The position numbers and the translations under genes were made by a program. Positions 1 to 12,800 of a stretch of 64,000 nt of DNA are shown here, one piece after another. Below the pieces are notes generated by a model. The model did not search any database and had not been told where the DNA came from. It was given only the letters and a program-made list of their open reading frames with translations. Source of the DNA: Dillenia suffruticosa (Eukaryota; Streptophyta; Magnoliopsida; Dilleniales; Dilleniaceae); the NCBI GenBank assembly GCA_033439265.1, contig JAVTVX010000031.1, positions 19,202,001-19,266,000 on the forward strand, written 5' to 3'. How positions within the stretch are numbered: position 1 is the first letter of the stretch; each line of letters opens with the position of its first letter.

Positions 1-130
1 CGCGCTTCCAACGCGTCTACTCCAAATCTTCAACGTCACGCCGCCTATTTACACCAATTCGAAACTCTCTCTTTCTCTCTCTACACCCTTCGAAAAATTA
101 CTGTTTGAACTTCTCCAATTTGATCGGGAA
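1..130 (+). promoter_or_regulatory. 5' flank / 5' UTR of the ILK-type kinase gene (partial)
   Basis: This is the leader or proximal promoter of the kinase gene that starts at 131. It has a CT-rich stretch (about 65-82) typical of plant 5' UTRs. The window edge cuts off the rest of the promoter, and I see no clear TATA box. Confidence 0.4.
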
Positions 131-3100
131 ATGGAGAATCTGGCAACACCAGTTCGATTCAAGCTCGGAAAGCAATCGTCTTTAGCGCCGGATCGGGAAT
201 CTGACTTGGAGGTTAACGGTGATGGTGAAGGCGACGGAGGTGTCGACTTGGAAGCAGTTGACGAGAAGGTGAGGTTGATGTACTTGGCGAATGAAGGAGA
301 TTTGGAAGGAATAAAGGAGGTTTTGGAGTCAGGAATTGATGTGAATGTCAAGGATATTGATGGTCGTACGGCTTTGCATGTTGCGGCTTGTCAAGGGTTT
401 AGTGATGTGGTTGATCTGTTGTTGAGTAAAGGTGCTCATGTTGATCCCAAAGATCGCTGGGGCAGCACGGTATCTCTCTCTCTCGCCCCGGTTAAATTAG
501 GCATTTTCATTATTTGAGCTTCTTTCTTTCCATAATTTATTCGACAAATAAAAGCACAGATTTGGTTATATTTTGACATAAATTCTCATTTACCATCAAA
601 AGCGCTAGGTTTTTCCATAGCTTAGGATATTTGAGATCGTTGAATTGAGGATTGAAAATAGGTGATCCTCTCTCTCTCTCTCTCTCTCGTCACGGATGAG
701 AATTGGGCAATGAGTTAGTGGGTGTGTATGACTTCTTCACACATATGCAGGATAACACCACATATTGTCTCACAGGAGAATTTTTGAGCCCAAGGGAACA
801 GACTTGGGCTTTAGGGCGGCTTGATACCATATTAGGAGAGAATTTTATTTTTACCTTAAAAGGCTGATGCTTTATATAACGCGCCCCAAAGATTAAGTTA
901 GTATATTTGGCACTTGACAAGTTGAATTTTGGATTTTTTCATGACTAATTTTAGCACAAAAAAAAAAAAAATGATTGAATTGGCAAATTTGACATGAAGC
1001 AATTGCATTGGTATTGAAAGCACTTGGCCTTTCTTGGACTTAGTAATCTAGTTATTGACTTTTCCAGTCCTTCATAAGTTAAAAACACATATTTGATGGG
1101 TTGAGAAACAATTTAACTTTGTTATGTCACTGTGTTTATGTCACTTTTTGTCTGGTCTCTGCGTCTATGCTTCATGGACCGCAGTCCCTGAAAAGCAAAT
1201 TTTAATGGTGATGATGAACCGTGAGGGGACAACTCATGGTCAACAATGCAAAATGCTTTTCGAAGATATTACACCCATTGTACAATCAATTTCCAATGCA
1301 ACCCAATGTGTGACAGTGCTACGTGAAGTTTCTTAATCACCAGCACCCGTTTGGTTTCTTGATTGTATTGTTTTGATACAAACCTATTTGTAGCTTGAAC
1401 GGTCATTTATCGTAGGTTTTAAATTGTATCACAATATGTAAATATGCAACTGGTAGAATTAGAGGAAGTCACCCTAGAATAGAACATAGAAAACTTGTCA
1501 GCCTCTTGCAGACCTAATTTTAACTTTAATATTGAACGCCAAATATTCTTTGTTGAGCCCTAATGTTGGTTAAACAGCCTCTTGCAGATGCAATCCACTA
1601 CAAGAACCATGATGTTATCAAACTCTTGGAGAAACATGGAGCAAAGCCTTTGGTAAGCCCTTGATTTGTTTTTGATTTATAAATTTACTCTAGCCATTAA
1701 CACCAGTATGTTACTTTTTGTTTCCTGATAATATGGCACTTGTTTACCTTGTCTTTTGGTATTTGTGGTTATAACTTGATTTGTGTTTCTATGCCATATG
1801 GTTTTTTCAATTTAGATGGCTCCAATGCAAGTGAAAAATAAGAGGGAAGTTCCAGAATATGAAATTGAGCCCAAGGAACTTGACTTTACAAATAGTGTTG
1901 ATATAACAAAGGTAATATTCTTTTCTATACTGTATTTAGTGAGCCATGGTATGACTTTAATTCAGTATATAAATTAGCAGATTATAATATATGCTAAAGT
2001 AAACCGTGGCTCATTAAAGCTGTGTTAGCAGCCTTAGATAGTCCTTAGAGTCACTCTCTATGTATCTGTTATTCCAGATCTCAAGAATATCAATAATTAC
2101 AGGGAACCTTCTGCATGGCCTCATGGCGTGGAATTCAAGTTGCAGTCAAAAGGCTTGAAGAGGAGGTGCTTGTAGATGAGGAGAAAGTGTAAGTCCTTTG
2201 AATTCAGTCTTTTCTTGTCATATTTTTCTCTACCTTTCCTGAACTTGTATGAATTTATATATATTGGATGTTATCTGTTGTATAGGAAGGCCTTTAGAGA
2301 CGAGCTTGCATTGCTTCAGAAGATAAGGCATCCGAATGTTGTCCAGTTTCTAGGTGCTGTAACTCAGAGTAGTCCAATGATGATTGTAACAGAGTATCTA
2401 CCCAAGGTGTTTCCCATCGTTTTGTTTACTTCTTCTGATTTCAGTCTCTCTTGTTTTTCCAGCCATTGTTATTATCTCTTTCTCTGATTTATTTCACTTA
2501 CTAGCATAAAGTGCTTACCGATGGTTTGCATATCATTCATGTGCCCTGGTAGGCTTCCTGCTCCTGTTTATAGAAGTGGTTTTGGTTATGGATGTACATT
2601 TCCTTTCTATAGAAGATGAAAAATCTCATTAGGAAGAGAAAAAGCTAAAAAAATGGACATAGTGGAAGAAGAAACAGAATAAATGGAACTGGGACTAGTA
2701 ACAATAACACATGCACATAAAGGAATAGTGACGAGGGTAGAAATTAAGGTAGTAAGCTTGATGACGTGTTTTTTTAGTCATGTTCATGTGTCTGATAGAT
2801 TTATCTTCTTTCGCCTAGTTAGTTTTTGTTGACTCTCTCTCTCTCTCTCTCTTTCTGTGGTCAATTCAGTATACAGATGAGTAGTCCAACAGTCGGTTTT
2901 TAACGTCAGCTGTTCTTTATTTGCACACAAAGTTAAATAGAGCCACCACAAGCAGTTAAGGAACATGTTAGCAACTCCATGAACCTTACCAACATGGCAA
3001 ATCCCAAGATAAGTTTACCTATCATCTAGTTTTTGCTGCCAGTAGTGAATTAATTAGTAAAGATGAGAGTGGTTCTCCTAGTCTTAAGCTCTTTAAACCA

Positions 3101-6100
3101 ATATAATTCCATAATTCCACACCTTAACTATGCTGGAGAATTGTACCGTTGATATTGAGTAGAGAGGATCAACTTTTTCTTGATCGAACTTCCATCCCAA
3201 CTTATTGTAAGATATACATCTGGTGATCTTATTTCAGCTGCTTATTGGCTTCATTTGGGAAGTGCCTCCTCTTTTCTTCCTCTTCTTTGATGCGAGAATT
3301 TTTGTTATTCCACTTTTAGCATTTTTTCAATTAGGACAACAAATTTTTAGATAGAAATGTAGAATTTTCAAAAAGTCAATTGCAATTTTTATTTATTTAT
3401 TTATTTTTGGGTATTGGACTAAGCAGTATATGGAACTATAGTCCGACTAGTCCGGCCCGATCTGCTGTCGGCCCTTTTTAAGAGGGTGCTCTCCTAACAT
3501 ACTTCTTTTCATTCCCAAAATCCAAACTCGAGTCTTGGTTAAGAGACCTAGCTCCCTACCCATTAGGCCAATTGTCTATTGGTATTTCTTTATAAATGAG
3601 TGTAAAGTGGGCATTATGTCAAAAAATTTTGGCAGTAAATGCAACTTCTACTGCATAAGAGGTTGCATCCAAATGCCGCCAATATTTGATTTGCAGATTA
3701 CTTTAGGAGCCTCAGTGGCAGATTCTTCTGTTCAAGTGATTTGCATTGCTATCATCTCAACTTGTTGACATGGTAACAAGCTGTGATTTGTCATGTGTTT
3801 GCTGATGTCGATATTTTCTGCCATGAGGTGTTCCTATCCTTCTATTATCATGTTTCTCATGCTTCTGGTTATATTTCTGAGCCTGTATTATTACTCTATT
3901 AAAGTTCCATTTTCTCCACAAAGTTGTCACTTGTTTGATACTTGATCTAGTTATCTCTGGTGCAGGGAGATCTTCGAGCATATTTAAAAAGAAGGGGAGC
4001 ACTAAAGCCATCGTTAGCTGTGAGATTTGCAATGGATATTGCAAGGTTTATTAGTAGTCAGTTGCAGTTCTAGTAATTTGCATCCTTCAGAGTTAAAAAT
4101 TTGTGTACTGCAAGCACTTTCAAAGCTGCTGAGGATATCAGTTTGAAAGTGCCTGCTCAATAACTGCACTAAAAGTGTATTGCACATGGATGGCCTTCGT
4201 AATGTCAAGCACAGTGAAATCCCCCCCCCCCCCAAAAAAAAAAAAAGATATCAAGAAATCCTTTTTCCCTGGCAAATAACTTTGATTTCACTCAACTGCA
4301 CCTGCTATCGTGATGTGGCATGTTTATAGCTGTGGATTAGCATGTGCATTTGTACTATTCTAATAGTTCAGTTTTTTGTTATTAGTTAGGTGTATTGAAT
4401 ATGTTTTCTCCTTTGTTTTGCTTACAGGGGTATGAATTATCTGCATGAGAACAAACCTGAGGCAATAATTCACCGTGATCTTGAGCCTTCGTAAGTTTTC
4501 CATTAAACTTGCTACTTAAACTGTTGACATTTTTTTCCCCCATATGATTCTGCTTCCCTCTATCTCTTTCCCTTGCCCACACTTTGTCTCACCTTCTTAT
4601 ACCATGTCAGAAATTTATTGATTCTGATGATTTCAAATTCTTATGTTGTCTGAGTAAGATAACAGAAATATATTGCGGGATGATTCTGGACATCTGAAAG
4701 TTGCTGACTTTGGAGTTAGTAAACTGCTGAATGTTGCCCGGCGAGTCAAAGAAGATAGGCCTCTAGGACCTCATGATGCTTCTTGTGAGTTTGCCAGTTT
4801 AACACCTCAAATTATGCACTGCATTTCATTTCAGAGTTTTTGTTGTTCAGTGTAGTCTTACTACAGATTGTGGAATTGCTTTTAAGGGAATAATTGAAAT
4901 CCTAATTTTGGTAACTTATACTTTGGATGTATATGGCTTAATTGCAAGTCGCAGTTTTTCTGGAAGACCTAAACTAGATGCCTGTAGACCATCAAGCATT
5001 TGTTATCTTTTCTGATGGATGTGTGTATTCTATGAACAGGCCGATATGTTGCTCCCGAGGTTTTTAAAAATGAAGAATATGATACTAAGGTGGATGTGTT
5101 TTCTTTTGCTTTGATTCTGCAAGAGGTAAAGTTCTCTTGGCCACTTAGTATAACAAATGTGCTATGTTGCAACAATTACAAAAGAGTTGCCTCATCACCT
5201 TGTCTTGGTTATGACCCAACTGTTAATTTGTGGCTCAGTGAAATATTTGTTACCTCTTGTACTTCAGATGATTGAAGGAAGCCAACCATTTTCGGAAAAG
5301 GATGAAAAGGATGTTCCTAAAACATATGCTTCCAAAGAGCGCCCACCTTTCAGAGCTCCAACAAAACGATATGCACATGGCCTGAAAGAGTAAGTGTTAG
5401 GTTCTATTCTTCTGGATCTGGGGCCTTTTTCTCAGCCATGATTTGTTTAACAGTTTCCTCATCCCATTTTTTGTCAGACACCATCATCCCTTTGTTTGTC
5501 ATGCCTCAGTCCCTGACCCTCAATGATCCGAATTTTTTTTTTCATTTTCTTTAATACAGCTTTTGGCGCATAAAGACCAAAACCTTAAGCTTTTTAGTTT
5601 TTATTTGTGCATGCTTTGCCCATGTTGCCATAAAGAAAATAACAGAGAAGGCATAGTCCTAGTTGCTATTTTCTTTGAGGTTGCATTTTTCTTGTGGTGA
5701 CTGGAAAACATGGAAACCATTTTTACATTTAGCCTGAGATATTGACAGTTGAGATTTAGAAATTGTCATTTATGCCTACAAGATGACACATGAATTTTTT
5801 AATTTGTGAAATGTCTAAACTGAGAACGTTCTTAGTGTTTTGCATGAGCCAGAGTCCATATTTCTGAACACTTTTGGGATACTGTATCATAATTCCTTGG
5901 TTGACCTGCCATATGGATCTATTTAGGTTTTGAGTCTTAGAGCAGAGTAATTTGAATTTTTCTTCTTTAACCAGGTTGATTGAGGAATGTTGGAATGAGA
6001 ATCCAGCAAAGAGGCCAACATTCAAACAAATTATAGCTAAATTGGATTCCATCTACAGCAAGTTCAATAACAAGAGGCGTTGGAAGGTCTTCCTCTTTCT

Positions 6101-6613
6101 CAGTTTTTTTGGTCATGTTTTCTGTTCTTATTTGTTTGTTTTGCACTTTTCTGGTGGAGTTTTGGTTCTCTTGTGCATTCCTTTTTTTTTTTTTTTTACA
6201 AGACTGATCTTTACATAAGTTTTCATGACCACTCCAGTTTAAATTAAACTAGTGATAATTTATAGTATTAGGCCAATTGTAGAAACATCATTGCCAGAAA
6301 GTTTAGCTAATATGCATGTGGATTAATATTGGTGCTTGTTTATTTGAGCTGTCTAATTCCCATTATTGTTTATTCTAGCAACTTCTGCATATTGAAAACT
6401 GAAAGAGCATGGTCACTTCTAAATTGTCAACATGAGCACATGCTGCTATGATTATTTTTATTTTACGGCTCAATAGTGCTGCCATTTAATGGTGTTTGAT
6501 GCTTGCAGATGAGAACATTGAAATGTTTCCAAAATTTTGAGGCCATGTGGAAGAAAGACAGCTCTAGCATGGGCAGCCGCAGTGGTTCAACTCGCTCTAC
6601 CATGAGCATTTGA
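131..6613 (+). CDS. Integrin-linked kinase-type ankyrin/Raf-like protein kinase (ILK5/ILK4-like)
   Basis: Twelve exons join in frame with GT-AG introns: 131-469, 1578-1652, 1816-1911, 2103-2188, 2286-2406, 3966-4045, 4428-4490, 4666-4784, 5040-5125, 5268-5389, 5975-6086 and 6509-6613, giving 467 residues. Ankyrin repeats lie at about residues 45-137 (GRTALHVAACQG, then PLADAIHYKNHDVIKLL). The kinase domain follows: VAVKRL with Lys186, HRDLEPSN with Asp283, DFGVS with Asp301 and an APE-type VAPEVF. Lys of the usual HRDLKP is Glu285, and the Gly-rich loop is degenerate (KGTFCMASWRG). Both features occur in the plant ILK group of Raf-like MAPKKK kinases (family knowledge). These are cytosolic or membrane-associated kinases in stress, immune or light signalling, some with weak or Mn-dependent activity. 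The length fits Arabidopsis ILK5 (about 460 residues). Its position upstream of an AG gene also matches Arabidopsis. The start is the first ATG of a long open exon. No lesion is seen. Confidence 0.93.
2830..2853. repeat. (CT)n in kinase intron 5
   Basis: A short CT microsatellite in the 1.56-kb intron 2407-3965. The same intron holds a SINE-like copy (3386-3582). Confidence 0.8.
3386..3582 (-). repeat. Dispersed tRNA-derived SINE-like repeat, copy 1
   Basis: Read on the minus strand, the element begins with a tRNA-like head (A-box-like TTGGCCTAATGGGTAGG). A B-box-like ACTCGAGTTTGG follows, then the family core with GGACTAGTCGGAC, and it ends in an A-rich tail. It sits inside kinase intron 5. 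It is one of about 17 related copies in the window. Confidence 0.6.
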
Positions 6614-9600
6614 ATGACAAATAATTCGCTTCTTGTTTACCTTCGGAGGTATTGCTGTCTTTTTCCCCCATGAAGGCCCAAAAAAAGAGGAAGAATTAGA
6701 ATATTCCCTATCATATGGCTTTGTTGTTGGCATGGATTCATGCCTGTGATGAACTTCTTGATTTGTGACCAAACCCATGGCAGTTGGGCTGGGAAAAGGG
6801 CTTCTAATGTTGTCTATCATGTGTAAACAATAAAAATGTCCACAGTTTATAAATCAAATTTGTGCTTGACTGCTTGTTTGAAAAGTCCTTTTCAGCTGCT
6901 TGCGCTGTAGGACGGTATGTGGATTCCCACACTGGGAAGCACAGTATCTGTTCCTTGTAAATCATGTGGATTGCGGGACCCTTTTTTGTATTTTATCTGG
7001 ACATTTAAAAGATTGAAACTTGTCTGGTTATATCAGCTGTTCAGAATTAGGACGACAAATGGACTTAAAATTCACCCCCACCCTCAGAATTATGTGAAGT
7101 CATTGTCAGTTCTTTCAGAGACCACTGTCTATTGCTCTGCTTCACTCTGGTCGGCTGTACACATGCCATCCGTATTGAGAGAGAGAGAGAGAGAGGGAGA
7201 GAGCGCGCGCGCGTTGTATGGTAAGAAGGTTTTCATACATTGTGTATTGTATCATGGTATGTTAGATAAGTTATATAAAATTCTTATTTATAGGTTGATT
7301 TTATAAAAATATAAAAAAATAATAAAATAATATATTTATAAAATTAATAAGAATAAATAAAATATTTTAATATTGAAATTTTGAAAAATTAATATTTTAA
7401 AGATTTTTTCGATTTGAAAACTTTGAATACTTTTTTAACAAGATTTTTTTAATTTAAAAATATTAATATTCTTAATATCATTATTTGAATTAGATTTTGA
7501 TATATTTGAATGATGTTTTGTATTAGATAAATAAATTATATTTTATTATTATTATAATTTTGAACGTGATTTGATAAGTATTTATGATTAAATATATAAA
7601 ATTTTTTATATTATTAATATATTATAATTTAAATTTATTTATCATGATAATGTTATTTATTTTCTTCGTTCGATCCGATTGATTTAACCCGGTGAGTGTC
7701 GTTAATCCCTTAGCGTGACACTCGGGTTCGGACTTTAAAACACCGGAGTAAAGCAGGTTATGTTGGAGAACGAGGAGAACTCTTTTAAAAATTTGGGAAA
7801 CATGAATTTTGGATTGGTAGGACTAGGACTAGGAATATTCAATATAATCACGTACTCTTTATGAATGAATGGCTTCTCGATATAATATTAAATTTTTTAA
7901 TTCAAATTTTTAAAATAAAAAATAGACATCAAATGATCCGTTACTTAAATTGTGTTTAATAGTTAATTAAATTGAATTAGTTAAATTTTTAGATATCAGT
8001 GATTAAATTAAAAAATATATATATATTTTTTAAATTTAAAAAATAAAAAAATAAAAAAATAAACGTCAAAAGAATTATTATTTAAATTGAGTTTTATAAT
8101 TAGTTGGGTTTTTAGATAGGTTCGATAAAGTAAGGAAAAGAAAAAAGAAAAAAAACTTTCTTTCGCTGTTCACAATCACTGCAATCCAAAAATCAATCTA
8201 TTTGAAAAGTCATTCATATGAATAGCCTTCCATAATAAATACATATTATTTATAACATAAGCAAAAAAATATAGAGTAGTTTAGTTCTATTTTGAGGATC
8301 ATTGGTAATTGCACTTTTGTCAAACAGTTCCCAAATGAGGTAACAGGAAACGGCAACCTTGGAATCTGTTTTGCTTGTTTCCTTCTGTTTATAAACTCAT
8401 CTCAAGCCCTAAATCCGAGGCAAACAACAAATACTACCTACTCTAAGAAGGAATTATGAGAAAAACACTTTCCAGCATTTGAGTGCTTCACAGGTTGCAC
8501 GAAAACAAAAAATAAAAACAGTCATACAGAGAAATAACACTTTATTAAAATAAAAAATTTAAAAAATATAATAATTTTATATAAATATTAATTATTTTAT
8601 AAAAATAATAAAATAGTTATATTTTATAATAAAATTTTAAAATTGTCACATGTCATTATTAATCATAAGAAAAATAATATAAAAATAAAAAATATAATAA
8701 TTTTTATATAAATATTAATTAATTAAACATGTTGAGATATTTTGAAAGTGAAAAGATGTTTGTGTTAAAAAATTTCTATACATGAGAGAGTTTGTGTTTG
8801 TTTGGTAGGTTAAAGATTAATTTAATTTTTTATTTAAGACAAATTTTAAATATTTTTAATGAAAATAGTTTGATTTATAATTATTTATGCATTCAGCTTC
8901 ATAATTAGGATTTTTTCTATTCTATCATGATCTTTGTTAGCCTCTAATAATTCCACCTGTCTATTATTTTGTTTAATGACTTGGGTTAACCAATCAAATT
9001 CTAGAGTAGAATGGAAGAAAAATGAAATGTAAAAAAGTAAAAAATAAAATAAAATAAAAAATGAGAATAGAGGGAAAGTTAAAGGAGGTTTGTCATTAAA
9101 ATTTATCTTTTAAGTTTTTTTTAATAAATCATTAAAATTCAATAATCAATTATAACTAATTTGAGTTGAATTAATGTTTAAGAGATAATTTTTTTATATC
9201 TTTTCTTATATATATAATTTAAATTTAAAATTTTATTAAAAGAATTAATATAAATATAAATTTAAAATTTTATTTGGGCGAAATCAATACTACCACCATC
9301 GGCATCGAAGATCTCATCGAGGAATAGCCGTCAGAGAGCCCTTCGTTTACCCATCTCTATCTCTCTCTTTCTCTCTCATCTTATGCAGGACATGCATGAC
9401 GATGAGAGCATATGTATATTCGTTTATGCATGTGTACTCATGTATCATAGCATTCAAAAGAAGAGAACAGCTCTTTCCGTACTGAAACCCAGAATAGAAT
9501 CATCATGACATCAGCCACTCATATTTTTCAATTCATTATTTCGTACTTTCTTACCATACAACGCGCACACTCTCTCTCTCTCTCTCTCTCCCCTCCTCTT

Positions 9601-9815
9601 CGGTCTTCCCCACCTACATTGATGACAGAAAGGGACGTGCGAGAGAGAGAGAGAGAACTGCTCGACCTAAAAAGCAAGCGGGGAAACTAGCAAACTATAC
9701 AATAAAACCCCCCTCCCAAAAAAAAAATAAAAAATAATAATAAAAAAGTAGAAAATACTGACCCATAAATCCAGCTTCTTCTGTCCTCCTTTTCATTCTC
9801 TCTGACTCTCAAACC
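6614..9815. other. Intergenic: kinase 3' UTR, AT-rich spacer, 5' flank of the next gene
   Basis: The kinase 3' UTR probably runs to about 6830, where AATAAAAA occurs (6828-6835). A (GA)n/(GC)n microsatellite is at 7174-7214. From 7260 to 9260 the DNA is very AT-rich, with homopolymers and one degenerate SINE-like copy (about 7868-8010). CT-rich and GA-rich tracts at 9345-9656 probably belong to the promoter or leader of the gene starting at 9816. No convincing coding region was found. Confidence 0.6.
7868..8010 (+). repeat. SINE-like repeat, degenerate copy
   Basis: Weak but ordered matches to the dispersed family: the initial gap-prone head, a line of A-rich spacer, then GAATTAGTTAAATTTTTAGA and TATCAGTGATTAAA, matching the family 3' core (GATTAGTCGGAC...GATATCAGTGAT). 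It lies in AT-rich spacer. Confidence 0.4.
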
Positions 9816-9851
9816 ATGGCTGTTGCCTTAGAAAAATTCTCCATCAGGTTA

Positions 9852-9886
<35 letters not shown>

Positions 9887-12800
9887 GTAAATATCACTTT
9901 CTTTTATATTTGTGTTCTCTCTCTTCATGTCAAAACTTGTGGGGTTTTCTTGTTGTTTATAGAGAGTTCACTTCAAGGATGAGAAGCATCGACGTGGAGA
10001 AATGCTGGCCGTTCGATGAGTCACCACCATCATCGAAGAAGAAGGAAATAAAAAAAGAGGATATGATCAATTTGCTTCCACCCATGTCTTGTCCTCAACA
10101 CAAATGGTGGTTTAATGAGCTAGAAAATATAAAGCAGAAAACGGGTCAAACTGCTTCAAATTTGGACCTACCGGCTCATGATGATGGTCTTGGTCGTGCC
10201 ATGATCAAGAAGGTCATGAAGGGTAAGGTGAAGAAGAGATCAATTGTGGATATATTTGCTTCTTCTTCCCCAATCATCAATCAAAGAAATAAACTAGAGT
10301 TGAATTCTACAAAGGAAAAGAAGACAAATAATAAGAAGAACAAGAAGAAAAATACTGCATTGATAAGCCAGAAGATACATAAGGTTAGTATTTTGATCAA
10401 GTCTTGTTTAAAGTTTTAATTTTGAATAATTTATTTTTAGGGGTTTGTTTGATTTTTACTTAATTATATTGGAGATCATGAACGTTGAATGAAAGGTAAG
10501 TGGATATGTGCTTGTGGGTTAGGTATAATTGTACTTGAGTTCATGTGATAGATAATGAAAAATTTGGTAAGAACAAGACATGGGGTTCCATGCTAATAGG
10601 GACTATAGGCGAGGTTATGGAGCTGAGTGCTGCTGGGTCTATCTTTTCTTTTAGCTGTCTCCTTTGTACGGATTATATGTTAGGCCATCAAGGGGGGGGG
10701 GGGAGAGGGGATTATTTTTGGACATGGAGAGTGATGCTTTTTTCCCATCACTGTTTCTTTCTTCACCGCTTTGATTTGTACTCATTGAAAACCACTTTTG
10801 GATGGACAGTATCCAAGTTTCTAGCTTTTCAGATGTTTGATCGTCTACTAACAAAACCTTGATATACATGAAATCGATTGATGGATGACAAATTTTGCAT
10901 TTGAGGAGGCTTTGCTTTTCTTGTTTCCAGGAAGAAGGTGATATTTCATTGGAAAAAGAAGCCAATAAAAGGGGAAAAAAAGGCTACCATTTTGAACATT
11001 TCTAGTGAAATCCATTACCATATATAATTTTGTTGAGGGCTTTTTTTATATCTTTTTTCTGTGAAGGCCTTTGAATTGAAGACTCTGGTAGTTTGTACTC
11101 TAGGATGGACCCTATGTCAAGAGTACTCATATCATATGGAATTTCTTTTACAATGGGTACAGAGTAACTTGTCTACTTGTCCTCTTAGTCTTCAAAGTGT
11201 ATGTAAAAGTAGGTTTCTGAATCTTTTGTAAACCACTTCTTGACATATCACGTTGTTTTGGTTTCTCCATACATCTCCAAATACTTTGTCTATTCTTTTT
11301 TCGCAATCACATGAACACTTCGCAGGCGATCATCTCGTCATCGTTGGTATTACTTGAAGAGTTTTTTGCATTCCTAGTTCAGATTTTGAGTTGATTTTCT
11401 TGAGTCCTATGTGGGTTTTGTTGGATACTAGAACAAACCCATCTCCTTAGATAAGCTTTCTCCATACCTTCTCTCAAGATTATATTCGTGGACTTAATAT
11501 TGTTATTGGATGCAATTTCTACGATGGGATTTGCTCGATTCACACTTGATTTTCAAGGAGTCGAGGCAATAGTATATCATAAATTCTTTCTGCACAGGTT
11601 CTAGTGAAAAGCAAGCATATGTAATCATTAATCTGTTCATACATACATACATACATAGGGAGTTTTATTCTTGATTTCTTCATGAATGATTGGACATTAG
11701 TTTTCTTTACATACATACATATGCTTAAGGAATATGTCCCTATTAGTATTTCAGAACATTGGTTATGTCTAAGAACAAGCAATGCTGTTTTGTGTCTTTC
11801 ACTTCTCAGGAAAAACCTGATAATAAGAAAAAGCAGCCTTCCGAAGATTCATCTGCAAAGTTTACATCTTCACAACCTATAACTGAGAGAGCTGGAAACG
11901 AAATCTCAGACACCATTTCTATCCATGAACTGAAATCTCTTTTCTTGGAAAGCCAATGTAGAGAGAAGCATAAAACAAGTAGTGGATTGTCCAAGTTGAA
12001 CACCAAGAGCAAAAAACTTGGACAAAGCAATAGTCCTATGTGCCATATTTTCAAGAACCGGGTCAGGGATACTTCAAAGCTGAATTCGTCCAAAGCTTGT
12101 TGCAGACATGTTCAAAGTCTAGAAACTCCTCTTCAACAACGAGTAAGTGAAGCAGATAAGGAAAGAGATGCTTCAAACAAGTTGGCCCAAGCTCAAAATA
12201 CTGGTAAAGTTATGAGTAAAACAATCATAGAAAGCGATGAAACTTCTGATTCTGCAATTGCTTTGGAAGGGAATGAAGAGGATGTTTCTGTTACTGTAAG
12301 CGAAGTTGATTTCGAGGAGCAAAGAGAGAGTAATTCTCAGGACAAATGTGTAGACTTGAATGACTCTTTTGGCAGTTCACATATTAGCCAATGTGACTAT
12401 GCTGAGAGACCTGAGCTGTCTAATTTGTGCTTTGCTTCTGCTGATTCAAACCCAAGTGAAGATTCCAGTGGTCCTTTGGATGCTCAAGCAATCAAGGACA
12501 TTGAATTGATGCCAGATTCTGTCACAACAAAATGGGCTGTTTCTGATCATTCACTGAAACATGATGCAGAAAATTCGTGGCCTTTATTTCTACATGATCC
12601 ATCCGCGAATGATAGGAAAAATGAAAAGGGTCTGTTTCTTCCTTCAAAAGATGGACAGAGAACTAGATGTAGCAGTGTTTTTCAGAAGCATTCATCCCCC
12701 CATTTGTCACAGGCAGATTTCTTGCGAGGCATGTCTTTCATGGCGGAGTTGAAGAAGCAAAGAAGCATTCTCTGTGGAGAAAACAAGGCATTTAATCAAG

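Noticed and set aside
7200-7214. GC-alternating runs (also 45471-45484) as Z-DNA elements
   Set aside because: Each is only 10-14 bp next to GA arrays and is better explained as compound microsatellite.
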